DNA of 42,245 bases from an uncultured Eubacterium sp. (GCA_946555345.1 CAMNSS010000020.1:1-42245), one strand, 5' to 3'; positions 15,706 through 24,432 are shown, counted from the first letter of the stretch. Notes: generated from the sequence alone by a model not told the origin. Numbers and translations are program-made.

Positions 15706-16116
15706 AAAGCACCTCTTTCCTATCTTCGTTTCAATCCAATCGGTTTATCCTGGGCCAGTCGGCCTGTCTTGGCTCTATCTAACCGATTCATTCTGAGCCA
15801 GCCTGCTCCATCCGTCGTTCCCTATTCAGCCCGTCTTGACCGTTTCCGGTCTTTCCCTAGCAAGTTTGCCTGTCCCTGATCAAACTGTTTCTATCCAGGC
15901 TGGCTCTATTTGGCCTTTCCCTATCCAGCCCGCTTCTTCCCCGCCTGGCCATCTTTACCCGGCCGCCCGTCCGGCTTCGTCCAGTTCGACCGTTTCCGGC
16001 CTTTCCCTAACCAGTTTGCCGCCGCCCGGTCTTCCCGCCGCTCCCCAGCCGGGCCGCCCCTGTCCTGTCTCTATCCGCCCCTGCCTAAGCAATATTTTAA
16101 TCTATTTTGTGGCTTC
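15706..16116. repeat. Pyrimidine-rich spacer with 150-bp-offset degenerate repeats
   Basis: No gene is supported between the divergent MBL and trkA genes. The top strand is rich in C and T. A 33-bp segment at 15838-15870 (GACCGTTTCCGG start) recurs at 15988-16020 with three differences. Shorter relatives of TTCCCTATCCAGCCCG occur near 15817 and 15916. A long frame through this part continues into trkA but has no ribosome site or protein-like composition. Confidence 0.65.
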
Positions 16117-16145
16117 TTGCAATTATATGTTGAATATCCAATAAT
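16117..16145 (+). promoter_or_regulatory. Candidate trkA operon promoter
   Basis: TTGCAA at 16117-16122 and AATAAT at 16140-16145 are separated by 17 bp, giving a leader of about 58 nt before trkA. Confidence 0.4.
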
Positions 16146-16174
16146 TAGTGGTAAAATTAATGTGTTTGGATATT
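16133..16174. promoter_or_regulatory. 9-bp inverted repeat over the trkA promoter
   Basis: AATATCCAA (16133-16141) and TTGGATATT (16166-16174) are exact reverse complements 24 bp apart. The left arm overlaps the candidate -10 and the right arm lies just past the start site, a plausible operator pair. Confidence 0.4.
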
Positions 16175-16209
16175 ATAACTATAATGCAGATGATGCGAGG
16201 AAGACAAAA

Positions 16210-17580
16210 ATGAAAGTAGTTATCGTAGGCGCAGGCAAGCTGGGGATGAAGGTGGCCGACGCCCTTTTAGGGGGCGACCACGCAGTAACCATTATCGATA
16301 CCGACGACAGCCTGCTTCAAAAAATCAGTTCGCAAATCGACGTCATGACAATCAATGCCAGCGCCAAGGAAACAAGAGTATTAAAAGATTTAAACATAGA
16401 CACTTACGACTTTCTCATTACCACCACCGGAAATGATGAAACCAACATCGTAATCGCCGCATTTGCCAAAAAACTCGGATGCAGCAAAGTGATCGCCAGA
16501 GTCCGTGATCCTGAGCATATGCAGCAGATCAATTTTATCAAAGAAACCATGGGGATCGACCACATCGTAAACCCCGACCGCGGTATCACGGTCGAAATCT
16601 ATAAATACCTGGCGGAAAAATATTCCCTCAGCAACGGGATTTTTTCCAGCGGCAAAGTCTCCCTGATCGAATTTGACACAGAAAAATACGAAGAGCTGAT
16701 CGGCCTTGCGATGACGGACATCCCAAACGTACTGCCGAATATGCTCATCGTCGCCATTTCCAGAAACGGCAAGGTCATCATTCCGCACGGTTCGACCGTG
16801 ATCCAGGAAGACGATGTTCTTTACGTGATCGGGGAAAAAGAACCGATCTTCAAGCTCAATAAACGCGTACACGAAAAAGGGAAATACACGGATCTGCAAA
16901 AGGTCATGATCATGGGCGGAGGCAAAACAGGGTTTTATCTGGCTGAAATGCTGGAAGAGTTCGGCGCTGCCGTGAAAATCATCGAAAAAGAAAAAGAACG
17001 TTGCCACTATTTATCCACTCATCTTGAGGATGCGATGGTGCTGCATGGCGATGCCACAGACTTGACATTGCTGGAAGAAGAAAACCTCGACCTGATGGAT
17101 GCAGTCGTTACGGCAACGGGCTTCGATGAAGATAACCTGCTTTTAGCGCTGATGGCCAAACAACATGGCGTAGAAGACGTGATCGCTAAAATCAGCAGAG
17201 AAAGCTATGTAGAGATCATTTCCGCCATGGGCGTGGACATGGCGCTGAACCCGCTGGATATTACAGCCAACAACATCATCCGATTTGTACAGAGCTCGAA
17301 ACAAGTTCTTTCGTCGCAGTTAATTCAGGGACAAGCTGAAATCATGGAAATCATCGCTACTCCTTACATGAAAATCCTCGAGACACCGCTCAAGGATCTG
17401 GAACTGCCGGAAGGCATTATATTCGCTGCGATTCACAGAGGCACCGACGTCATCATCCCACATGGCGATACGGAAATCCTGGAGGACGACAAGGTGATCC
17501 TCCTCAGCCTGCTGAGCAATTTATCTACTACGGAAAACCTCCTGAAAGACACGGGAAGATTCGGGTTTCTAAAAAAATAG
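16210..17580 (+). CDS. trkA: Trk potassium transporter NAD-binding subunit TrkA
   Basis: Peripheral, cytoplasmic gating subunit of the Trk K+ uptake system. From ATG 16210 (GAGGA eight bases upstream) it has 456 residues with the full duplicated architecture: RCK-N (MKVVIVGAGKLGMKVADAL, Gly-rich nucleotide loop), RCK-C, a second RCK-N (KVMIMGGGKTGFYLAEMLEE) and a second RCK-C. The acidic residue closing the second nucleotide site (IIEKE) is present. Ten bases separate it from the first trkH, so the two are co-transcribed. The in-frame extension back to 15910 is repeat sequence and is excluded. Confidence 0.97.
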   Translation: MKVVIVGAGKLGMKVADALLGGDHAVTIIDTDDSLLQKISSQIDVMTINASAKETRVLKDLNIDTYDFLITTTGNDETNIVIAAFAKKLGCSKVIARVRDPEHMQQINFIKETMGIDHIVNPDRGITVEIYKYLAEKYSLSNGIFSSGKVSLIEFDTEKYEELIGLAMTDIPNVLPNMLIVAISRNGKVIIPHGSTVIQEDDVLYVIGEKEPIFKLNKRVHEKGKYTDLQKVMIMGGGKTGFYLAEMLEEFGAAVKIIEKEKERCHYLSTHLEDAMVLHGDATDLTLLEEENLDLMDAVVTATGFDEDNLLLALMAKQHGVEDVIAKISRESYVEIISAMGVDMALNPLDITANNIIRFVQSSKQVLSSQLIQGQAEIMEIIATPYMKILETPLKDLELPEGIIFAAIHRGTDVIIPHGDTEILEDDKVILLSLLSNLSTTENLLKDTGRFGFLKK

Positions 17581-17590
17581 CAGGTGATTT

Positions 17591-19054
17591 ATGAATTTAA
17601 ACATTCAATCCATATTTAGAATAATCGGCGCCGTACTGCTCGTAATCGGCATTTCCATGCTGCCATCGGTTTTCGTGTCCCTGCTATGCGATGAGCCTGC
17701 GGTTTATATACCGTTCATCTGGACGATGCTGTCCGCACTGCTCATCGGCGCTGTTCTTACAAAAACTTGCAAAAGCCACATGAAGCAGCTCAAAGTGCGG
17801 GATGGATTTCTCATCGTAAGCCTGTGCTGGCTGATTGCCGGCATCCTCGGCGCTGTTCCCTTTGTCGCAACGGGAAGCATTCCCAATCCAGCGGATGCGT
17901 TTTTTGAATCCTGCTCCGGTTTTTCCACCACGGGTTCTTCGATTCTCTCCGATGTAGAAGCGTTGCCAAAAGGAATCGTTTTTTGGCGTTCTTTCACGCA
18001 TTGGATCGGGGGAATGGGAATCCTCATCTTTGCCATTGCATTAATGCCCTCCCTAGGCATCAGCGGCCAGAATATCGCCGTATCGGAAACTCCCGGTCCT
18101 TCACTCGATAAAGTTTCGCCCAAGATGACCGACACGGCTAAAATCCTCTATGTGATTTACCTGCTCTTTACCGTGCTGGAAACCATCCTGCTGATGCTCG
18201 GCGGACTGAACCTGTACGATGCGCTCGTGCAAACCTTCGGCACGGTGGGAACCGGCGGTTTTTCCAATTACAACGATGGAATCGGTCACTTCGGCAGCAC
18301 GTATGTGACAGTGGTGATCACTGCGTTCATGGTGCTTTGCGGGGTCAACTTTAATCTCTTTTATTTTAGCGTAAAACGCGGCTTCCGGGTATTCTGGCAG
18401 GATTCGGAATTTAAGCTCTACCTGTTTTTTTTCGCTGCGGCCTCCGTATTCCTGACAGCGGCCTTGCTGATCGGCAAAACGTATTCTTCCTTTACCGCTG
18501 CCCTCACCGATTCCGCCTTCCAAAGCGCATCCATTTTGACGACAACGGGCTTCGCCTCCCCAGACTATGAAACCTGGCCAACCATATGCCAAGTGCTGCT
18601 CCTGCTTTTGATGTTCATGGGGGGCTGTTCTTCCTCGACCAGCGGAGGCATCAAAATCGTCCGCATTTACGTGCTGTTGCAACTGATCCGGCGGGGAATT
18701 GCGACAAGGCTTCATCCAAACGTGATCGAAAACATAACCTTAAACGACAAAAAAATGTCCAGCGATACGGTTTCTGCCATCGCCAGCCATATGTTCTTAT
18801 ATTTCGTCCTGATCTTCGCAGGTGCATTCGTCATATCGTTTGAAAACCTGGATCTGATGACATGTTTTTCATCGGTGATCACCTGCCTTGGCAACATCGG
18901 CCCCGGCTTCGGCGCCATCGGCCCGACCGAAAATTTCGCAAGCCTGTCGGATCTTTCCAAGGCATTTCTTTCCATATATATGATCGCGGGAAGGCTGGAG
19001 CTTTTCACCCTATTTATCCTGCTGACGCCGAGATTCTGGAACAGCAATCATTAA
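17591..19054 (+). CDS. trkH: Trk potassium transporter membrane subunit TrkH (first copy)
   Basis: K+-translocating membrane subunit, 487 residues, with the four pore-loop repeats of the superfamily. The filter segments read SGFSTTGSS, GTVGTGGFS, ILTTTGFAS and CLGNIGPGFG, each with the key glycine. Hydrophobic helices fill the intervals and GGCSSSTSGGIKIVR marks the conserved arginine-containing loop after the third repeat. The start has AGGTG six to seven bases upstream. It precedes a second, clearly different trkH by 14 bp; both share one trkA. Confidence 0.96.
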   Translation: MNLNIQSIFRIIGAVLLVIGISMLPSVFVSLLCDEPAVYIPFIWTMLSALLIGAVLTKTCKSHMKQLKVRDGFLIVSLCWLIAGILGAVPFVATGSIPNPADAFFESCSGFSTTGSSILSDVEALPKGIVFWRSFTHWIGGMGILIFAIALMPSLGISGQNIAVSETPGPSLDKVSPKMTDTAKILYVIYLLFTVLETILLMLGGLNLYDALVQTFGTVGTGGFSNYNDGIGHFGSTYVTVVITAFMVLCGVNFNLFYFSVKRGFRVFWQDSEFKLYLFFFAAASVFLTAALLIGKTYSSFTAALTDSAFQSASILTTTGFASPDYETWPTICQVLLLLLMFMGGCSSSTSGGIKIVRIYVLLQLIRRGIATRLHPNVIENITLNDKKMSSDTVSAIASHMFLYFVLIFAGAFVISFENLDLMTCFSSVITCLGNIGPGFGAIGPTENFASLSDLSKAFLSIYMIAGRLELFTLFILLTPRFWNSNH

Positions 19055-19068
19055 CGGAGGATACGGAT

Positions 19069-20538
19069 ATGCCCGACATAACCATTAACTACAAAGCCAT
19101 CGCCAAAATCCTTGGCGTGATCATTTTCATTTTAGGAATCTCCATGGCGATTCCCTGGATCTATGCGGAAATAACGCAAGATGCCGCCACTGCCGCAGGG
19201 TTCCGGCTCTGTGCGCCCGCAACCCTCTTCACAGGTGCGTTAATCGCCTTCTGCATCAAGGGCCAGCGTGCAAAGTTCAGGTCGCGCGAAGGTTATATCG
19301 TCGTGGCCGCCTGCTGGGTGATCGCCTCCCTGATCGGCGCGTTCCCCTACTATCTTTCAGGCTTTGCGGACAATTTCATCGACGCATTTTTTGAATCCAC
19401 CTCCGGGTTTACAACCACGGGATGCACGACAATCGATAATGCCTTCCCCACGAAAAGCCTTCTTCTGTGGAAAGCGATTTCAAACTGGCTGGGCGGCATG
19501 GGAATCCTGGTATTCGTTATTTCCATACTCCCCGCCCTCGGGATCAACGGGCAGATGATCGCCCGCGCCGAAGCGCCCGGTCCTGTCCTGGAAAAAATGA
19601 CGGTAAGGATGAGCGACTCGGCTAAAATACTGTATCTCACCTACTTCACCTTTTCTATCGCAGAATTTATCCTGCTGATGCTATCGGGAAAAATGCCGGC
19701 GTTCGACGCAGTTGTCACAACTATGGGCAGCATTAGCACGGGCGGGCTTTCGGTACATCCGGAAGGAATCGCCTACTACGACAGCATTTATATCGAAATC
19801 ATCATCTCTGTTTTTTGCATCCTGGCATCGCTGAATTTCGTGCTCTACCATTACCTGGTCACAAAAAAAGCGTCTTATTTCATCAAGGATATTGAACTGC
19901 GCGCATACCTGATCATCATCGCTGCCGCCGTGAGCCTGTGTACCATCGGTCTGATGGCTGCAAGCAATGACAGCTTCGGCTCTGCACTGCGGGATTCATT
20001 CTTCCAGGTCGTCAGCATGGCCACGACCACGGGATATACCAGGTCTCCTTACACCATCTGGCCTTCCGCATGCCAAGTCATTCTGCTCACCCTGCTGTTC
20101 ATCGGAGGCTGTGCGGCCTCCACCGCAGGCTCGATCAAAGTCGTCAGGGTGCTGGTTATGCTCAAACTGATCTGGCGCGGCTGTTTCAAGCGAATCCATC
20201 CCCGCTCCGTAGTTGCTGTAAAACTCGGGGACAATGCCGTGTCCGCACCTGTCGTTTCCGGCATTACCGTATTCATCCTCACTTATATGATGATACTCCT
20301 TCTGTCCTCTTTCCTTCTTTCATTGCAAGGACTGGACATGGAAACCACCATTACGACTGCGCTTGGTATGCTATCCAATACGGGAACAGGATTTGGCGAA
20401 ACAGCGTTAATTGGAAACTATTCGATGTTTCATCCTGCGTTAAAGCTATTTTTAAGCGCCCTGATGATCGTCGGCAGGCTGGAACTTTTCACTATCATCA
20501 TCGTCTTTACCAGCAATTTCTGGGGCAAAGACAGATAA
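19069..20538 (+). CDS. trkH: Trk potassium transporter membrane subunit TrkH (second copy)
   Basis: Second TrkH, 489 residues from ATG 19069 with CGGAGG eight bases upstream. Its filter segments are SGFTTTGCT, GSISTGGLS, ATTTGYTRS and SNTGTGFGE; the loop is GGCAASTAGSIKVVR. It differs from the first copy throughout, so it is an old paralogue rather than a recent duplication. Differences around the filters (Gly-Cys, Ser-Ile-Ser) may alter affinity or ion preference, which is inference. Codons upstream to 18862 lie within the first trkH and are not used. Confidence 0.96.
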   Translation: MPDITINYKAIAKILGVIIFILGISMAIPWIYAEITQDAATAAGFRLCAPATLFTGALIAFCIKGQRAKFRSREGYIVVAACWVIASLIGAFPYYLSGFADNFIDAFFESTSGFTTTGCTTIDNAFPTKSLLLWKAISNWLGGMGILVFVISILPALGINGQMIARAEAPGPVLEKMTVRMSDSAKILYLTYFTFSIAEFILLMLSGKMPAFDAVVTTMGSISTGGLSVHPEGIAYYDSIYIEIIISVFCILASLNFVLYHYLVTKKASYFIKDIELRAYLIIIAAAVSLCTIGLMAASNDSFGSALRDSFFQVVSMATTTGYTRSPYTIWPSACQVILLTLLFIGGCAASTAGSIKVVRVLVMLKLIWRGCFKRIHPRSVVAVKLGDNAVSAPVVSGITVFILTYMMILLLSSFLLSLQGLDMETTITTALGMLSNTGTGFGETALIGNYSMFHPALKLFLSALMIVGRLELFTIIIVFTSNFWGKDR

Positions 20539-20787
20539 TTTCCCCTTGCTTCGGGAATCCTATTAAGCAAAGAACAGGATCTTTGCGAAGGAAAAGCCAT
20601 AGGGAAGTCCCGCAAGGAAGTTTTTATGCATGGGAACGGTTAAGGCTGGGTGCGTGAACGGTCGCTGAACGAGACCGCGTCGCGCAAAACGGCTTCCGCT
20701 GAAAAATGTTTTCAACAGAGAGCCGACCGGCGCGAAACAAGAATGCCTTCAAAAAAGATCCCCGCAAACCACGAGGTTAAGGAGAGC
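20539..20787. other. trkH-CBS spacer
   Basis: No gene or clear terminator. The sequence is open in the CBS frame back to 20650, but without a good ribosome site. A small stem CGGTC...GACCG occurs near 20658-20676. A c-di-AMP riboswitch, which can precede K+ transport genes, was looked for and not recognised. Confidence 0.4.
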
Positions 20788-21456
20788 ATGATGAAAGTCA
20801 AGGATTTAATGAGTACCAACATCGTATGCGTAAGCGAAAGCGCCACCGCATCGCAAATCGCCGGACAGATGAGAAAGAGCAACATCGGAAGCCTGCCCGT
20901 ATGCGACCAGAACAACCATATCAAAGGGATCATCACGGACAGGGATCTGGCGCTGCGCGTCCTCACCCGGTACGAAGCGAAACGCAATGCGGCGACAAAA
21001 AAGGATACCGCAGGCAAGAACAAGAAAAACGGGAACGGAGAACATACAGCCGCCCGAAGCGAGCGCAATGGGCAGAATAACAGAAAACGGGAAAACGCCA
21101 CTGCCTCCCACGGAACAAATGACAGCAACAAACAATCCAATTGTGCAAACAGGCACAACGAAAAGTCGATCATTCCAAATGCAAGCGGCGAAATAACTTT
21201 CAAAAACGCCGCTGAAATGACGGCTGCCGAAATCATGACCACAAACCCCGTCGTCGTTTCCCCAAACGCCAACATCCACGACGCCGCCCTGCTCTTCGCC
21301 GCCCATAAAGTAAGAAGGCTTCCTGTCACGGAAGCCTCCAAAGTAGTCGGCATGCTTTCCCTCGGTGATATCGCTGTAAAGCCGATCTATATCGACGAAG
21401 CCGGGGATGCGCTTTCCGCCATCAGCCTTGCGGACGGCCTGCAATCAGGAAATTGA
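20788..21456 (+). CDS. Two-CBS-domain protein with a low-complexity linker
   Basis: Paired CBS motifs usually bind adenine nucleotides and gate a partner. Here the first CBS (about residues 1-60; VKDLMSTNIVCVS, GIITDRDLALRVL) and the second (about 138-200; AEIMTTNPVVVSP, RRLPVTEASKVVGMLSLGDI) are separated by about 70 residues rich in Asn, Lys, Arg, Glu and Thr (about 62-130). A normal linker is far shorter. The start is ATGATG at 20788/20791 with AAGGAG before it; the second ATG has the better spacing. It follows trkA-trkH-trkH on the same strand, suggesting a role in K+ homeostasis (inference). Its last 35 bases overlap the 3' end of rnr on the other strand. Confidence 0.85.
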   Translation: MMKVKDLMSTNIVCVSESATASQIAGQMRKSNIGSLPVCDQNNHIKGIITDRDLALRVLTRYEAKRNAATKKDTAGKNKKNGNGEHTAARSERNGQNNRKRENATASHGTNDSNKQSNCANRHNEKSIIPNASGEITFKNAAEMTAAEIMTTNPVVVSPNANIHDAALLFAAHKVRRLPVTEASKVVGMLSLGDIAVKPIYIDEAGDALSAISLADGLQSGN

Positions 21457-23425
21457 TTTCACACCTTTCCAAATCCACATAATCGACCACGATGGCCACT
21501 TCATCGCCAAGTTTATATGTTTTGCCCGTACGCCTTCCGATGAGGGCGTATTTTTCTTCTATATAATCGTAATAATCCTCACGCAAATCATGGATGCGCA
21601 CAAGCCCTTCTATTGTATTTTCCAGTTGCACATAAATGCCAAAGCTCGTTACGCCGCTGATGATCCCTTCAAACTCCTCCCCTACATGATAACTCATGTA
21701 CTCTGCTTTTTTCAGCTTTTCCACTTCCCGCTCTGCATTGACCGCCTGCCGCTCCATCACCGAAGACTGCTCTGCCGCCTCTGCCGCCCGCTTGCGAAAA
21801 TGCTTGGTGATTCTCCCTGCCTGGCCATCATGAAGCCATGCTTTGATAATCCTGTGTATCATCAGGTCGGGATATCTTCTGATCGGGGATGTAAAGTGGC
21901 AATAATACTTTAACGCCAGCCCGAAATGCCCTTCGCAGGCCGTGCTGTAAAACGCCTTTTGCATCGAACGCAGGGTTACGGAATTGACGACGTTTTCGGT
22001 TGTCTGTCCCCGCACCTGTTCCAATACTGCGCTGACCGCTTTGGGATGGATGCTCTCAGCATTGCCCCTGACGATGATCCCCAAGCTCCGCAAGAATACT
22101 TTTAGCTGTTCCATTTTATCCATGGCCGGTTTTTCATGAACCCGGTAAACAAACGGGGTTTCCATCCAATAGAAATGTTCTGCTACCGTTTCGTTGGCAA
22201 GCAGCATAAATTCCTCGATCAGTTTATTGGCGCTCCGTCTCTGCACGATTCCGATATTAGACGGAATGCCTTTTTCATCCAACATGATATACGCTTCGTC
22301 CAAGTCAAAATCCAGGCTGCCGCGCGCATACCTGTTTTTCCGCAGCGTGGTCGCCAGGTCATTCATCAGGAAAAGATCTTCTTTGATATGCGCATACCTG
22401 TTTGCCATCTTCTCATCATTCTTTTCCAGCAGGTCGGAAACATCATCGTATACAAGGCGTTCCTTCGAATTGATCACGCTTTCATAAATTTCGTGGCCAG
22501 CCACTGTGCCGTCAGGCGTAACCTCCATATCGACAGAAAGCGCCAGCCTGTCTTCATGCGGGTTTAAGCTACAAATCCCGTTGGAAAGCGCCTTGGGCAG
22601 CATCGGAATCACCTGGTCGATCAGGTATACGCTCGTACCCCGTTTCAAGGCCTCCTTGTCAAGCGGTGCATCCTCCTTCACATAGTGCGCCACATCAGCG
22701 ATGTGGACGCCCAGCAGATAGTTTCCATTCTCCATCCGCTCTATGGACACGGCGTCATCGAAGTCCTTGGAATCAGCGCCATCGATGGTAAATATGTTTT
22801 TACCCCGCAAATCCCGCCTCGCTTTGAGATCCGCTTCCCGGACGCCCTGTTTGTAAACGGCTTTCGCTTCGGCTGACGCCCGGCTGGGAAAGGTTTCCCG
22901 CATACCATAACTTCTGGCAAGCGCCTTGATATCGCCGCCCGGCTGCCCTGCCCGGCTGATAATTTCAGTCACCCTGCCTTCCGCGCTGTTATGCTTATCA
23001 GGATATCTCGTAATTTGCACAACGACCTTATCGCCTCGCCTGGCGCCGGAAAAGTCCTTCTTCTTCACAAATACATCTTCCCGGTACTTGCGGTTTTCCG
23101 GCACGACAAACCCGAATTTCTTGCTTCTCTGAAATGTTCCAACCACTTCCGCAGTCTTCCTTTGAAGCACCTTCGTAACGATCGCCTCGGGCGATTTCTG
23201 CCACAGATATTCAGGCAGCAGGTCGATCTCGACCTCATCGCCATCCATTGCGCCCTTCATGGAATCAGATGCGATGAAAATGTCCTGTTCCCAGCCTTCA
23301 CAGCTGACAAACCCAAATCCTTTGCGGTGCTTGGATAATGTCCCTGCCAATATATGTTTCTTTTTCTTTCCCATTATATGTTTTTTCTTTCCTGCCGTTT
23401 CTTTCCTGGCATTTTTCTTTGCCAT
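21422..23425 (-). CDS. rnr: Ribonuclease R
   Basis: 3'-5' exoribonuclease of the RNase II/R family that degrades structured RNA. From ATG 23425 it has 667 residues. A basic N-terminal tail precedes the cold-shock OB folds (LSKHRKGFGFVSCEG; FQRSKKFGFVVPENRKY). The RNB catalytic centre has the aspartate cluster DGADSKDFDDAV and continues with GVHIADVAHYV and FTSPIRRYPDLMIHR. A C-terminal S1 domain (GISGVTSFGIYVQLENTIEGLV-like, about 585-660) closes it. The start has GGTGG about 8 bp upstream; a longer in-frame start at 23527 falls in repeats. The gene usually found next, smpB, is absent; instead it runs tail-to-tail into the CBS gene. Confidence 0.96.
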   Translation of the reverse strand: MAKKNARKETAGKKKHIMGKKKKHILAGTLSKHRKGFGFVSCEGWEQDIFIASDSMKGAMDGDEVEIDLLPEYLWQKSPEAIVTKVLQRKTAEVVGTFQRSKKFGFVVPENRKYREDVFVKKKDFSGARRGDKVVVQITRYPDKHNSAEGRVTEIISRAGQPGGDIKALARSYGMRETFPSRASAEAKAVYKQGVREADLKARRDLRGKNIFTIDGADSKDFDDAVSIERMENGNYLLGVHIADVAHYVKEDAPLDKEALKRGTSVYLIDQVIPMLPKALSNGICSLNPHEDRLALSVDMEVTPDGTVAGHEIYESVINSKERLVYDDVSDLLEKNDEKMANRYAHIKEDLFLMNDLATTLRKNRYARGSLDFDLDEAYIMLDEKGIPSNIGIVQRRSANKLIEEFMLLANETVAEHFYWMETPFVYRVHEKPAMDKMEQLKVFLRSLGIIVRGNAESIHPKAVSAVLEQVRGQTTENVVNSVTLRSMQKAFYSTACEGHFGLALKYYCHFTSPIRRYPDLMIHRIIKAWLHDGQAGRITKHFRKRAAEAAEQSSVMERQAVNAEREVEKLKKAEYMSYHVGEEFEGIISGVTSFGIYVQLENTIEGLVRIHDLREDYYDYIEEKYALIGRRTGKTYKLGDEVAIVVDYVDLERCEINFLIAGRPQG

Positions 23426-23732
23426 ATGATTCCACCGTCCTGCGTTGTTATCAGCCGACGCTGCCGCTAGCTTTATGCTCGCTGGCTTGTACTCACCGGC
23501 CTCACACTTACGGGCTTGCATTGTCATTCGCCTATACTGTTGCCAACTTCCGTTGGCTGCCTCATGCTCGCTGGCTTTCGTTGTTGACAGATGATGCTTT
23601 AACTGACCTTACGTTTCCGCCAATTCGCATCGCTATCAGCCAATGCTTTTGCTAACACCCTAATTATACTTGTTAAAAACATTGTACAGCATAAAAGGTG
23701 GCAATGCCACCTTTTATCCATTTTACATTTGA
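23426..23732. other. rnr upstream spacer with degenerate repeats
   Basis: No gene is supported. ATGCTCGCTGGCTT occurs identically at 23475-23488 and 23564-23577, 89 bp apart. A second pair (TATCAGCCGACGCTGCCGCT-like and TATCAGCCAATGCTTTTGCT-like) lies at the edges. The lipoprotein terminator occupies the right end. Confidence 0.6.
23691..23717. terminator. Bidirectional intrinsic terminator after the lipoprotein gene
   Basis: ATAAAAGGTGGCA and TGCCACCTTTTAT form a perfect 13-bp inverted repeat around one base. Either strand gives a stem running into TTTTAT. It lies about 16 bp past the lipoprotein stop and isolates that gene from rnr. Confidence 0.85.
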
Positions 23733-24032
23733 TTAATTATTATTTTTTGCCTTCGTGGCATCGTCTCTGTCGTTTCCATCAACGACATCTTCTACATCAT
23801 CGACAGCGTCTTTCGCATCATCCGCCATGTCGTCGGTCACGGAATCGCCCTTGTCATTTCCATTGGTGTCTCCATCGTTCGTTCCATTGCCATTATCCAT
23901 ATCTGCGTTTTCTTCCGTAACCGTTCCATCATTGGCATTATCATCTACTGCATCATTGCTATTTCCGCATCCAGCAAATGTCAAAAGGGATACGCAAAGT
24001 GCTGCTGCCAAAAAGATTCTGAAATTTTTCAT
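23733..24032 (-). CDS. Small acidic lipoprotein
   Basis: Predicted secreted lipoprotein of 99 residues. Residues 1-22 are a signal peptide (KNFRIFLAAALCVSLLTFAG) ending in the lipobox LTFAGC, with Cys22 the lipid attachment site. The mature part is almost entirely Asp, Asn, Gly, Glu and Thr with a later Asp/Ala helix-like stretch (DDMADDAKDAVDDVEDVVDG) and a basic end. No family is recognised; the low complexity resembles Ca2+-binding or wall-spanning spacers, which is speculative. It has its own promoter with a palindromic operator, and its own terminator, so it is a single-gene unit. Confidence 0.8.
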   Translation of the reverse strand: MKNFRIFLAAALCVSLLTFAGCGNSNDAVDDNANDGTVTEENADMDNGNGTNDGDTNGNDKGDSVTDDMADDAKDAVDDVEDVVDGNDRDDATKAKNNN

Positions 24033-24078
24033 CTCTTTTCTCCTCTCTTGTTTTCTTTTTTATTATTTGTAGTTTCTG

Positions 24079-24122
24079 ATAAAATATTGCAAAAGACCAG
24101 TGTCAATTTTTTGCAATATTTT
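24079..24122 (-). promoter_or_regulatory. Lipoprotein promoter overlapped by a 14-bp palindrome
   Basis: A perfect TTGACA (minus strand, 24106-24101) is followed after 16 bp by TTTTAT (24084-24079). AAAATATTGCAAAA (24081-24094) and TTTTGCAATATTTT (24109-24122) are exact reverse complements, flanking the -35 and covering the -10. That placement is typical of a repressor operator. Confidence 0.55.
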
Positions 24123-24138
24123 TGAAACGGAGTTGTAA

Positions 24139-24189
24139 ATGAAAAAGAGTTATTTAGAGAAAATTGCCCTTGCTTTTCTCCCATTTTAA
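24139..24189 (+). CDS. Possible 16-codon peptide, divergent from the lipoprotein
   Basis: ATG at 24139 has CGGAG seven bases upstream and opens a frame reading MKKSYLEKIALAFLPF and TAA. It begins 17 bp past the shared palindrome. It could be a leader peptide, or chance. No homologue is recognised. Confidence 0.25.
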   Translation: MKKSYLEKIALAFLPF

Positions 24190-24365
24190 AAGAAATCAAC
24201 TAAAACGAAAGAAAACGACCCGTTTTTACGGCAAAAGATGCATCGCTTGCCCTATTTCTCTCTATTTTTCCCTCAAAAAACGATTTTTCAAAATATCCAG
24301 GGAATCGATGCTGAAAAATTGATTCAGGAAGGCGAATCGCTAAGCGCCAGCGGAAACCATAAATC

Positions 24366-24393
24366 AAAATCCGGGGCGGTTGCCCCGGATTTT
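24366..24393 (-). terminator. Intrinsic terminator of hppA (distal hairpin)
   Basis: AAAATCCGGGGC (24366-24377), loop GGTT, GCCCCGGATTTT (24382-24393): a perfect 12-bp stem followed on the minus strand by TTTTGATTTA. Confidence 0.85.
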
Positions 24394-24403
24394 ACCTGCA
24401 ATC

Positions 24404-24432
24404 TAATGCGGCATGAAAACCATGCCGCATTA
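24404..24432 (-). terminator. Second hairpin after hppA (proximal)
   Basis: TAATGCGGCATG (24404-24415) and CATGCCGCATTA (24421-24432) form a perfect 12-bp stem with a 5-nt loop, 10 bp before the main terminator in transcript order. It lacks a T tract and may protect the 3' end. Confidence 0.6.

Noticed and set aside
15910-16209. N-terminal extension of TrkA by 100 residues
   Set aside because: The sequence is the pyrimidine-rich repeat block; a proper GAGGA site and the Rossmann start lie at 16210.
20539-20787. c-di-AMP riboswitch or other K+-related leader before the CBS gene
   Set aside because: No conserved core of the ydaO-type motif was recognised.
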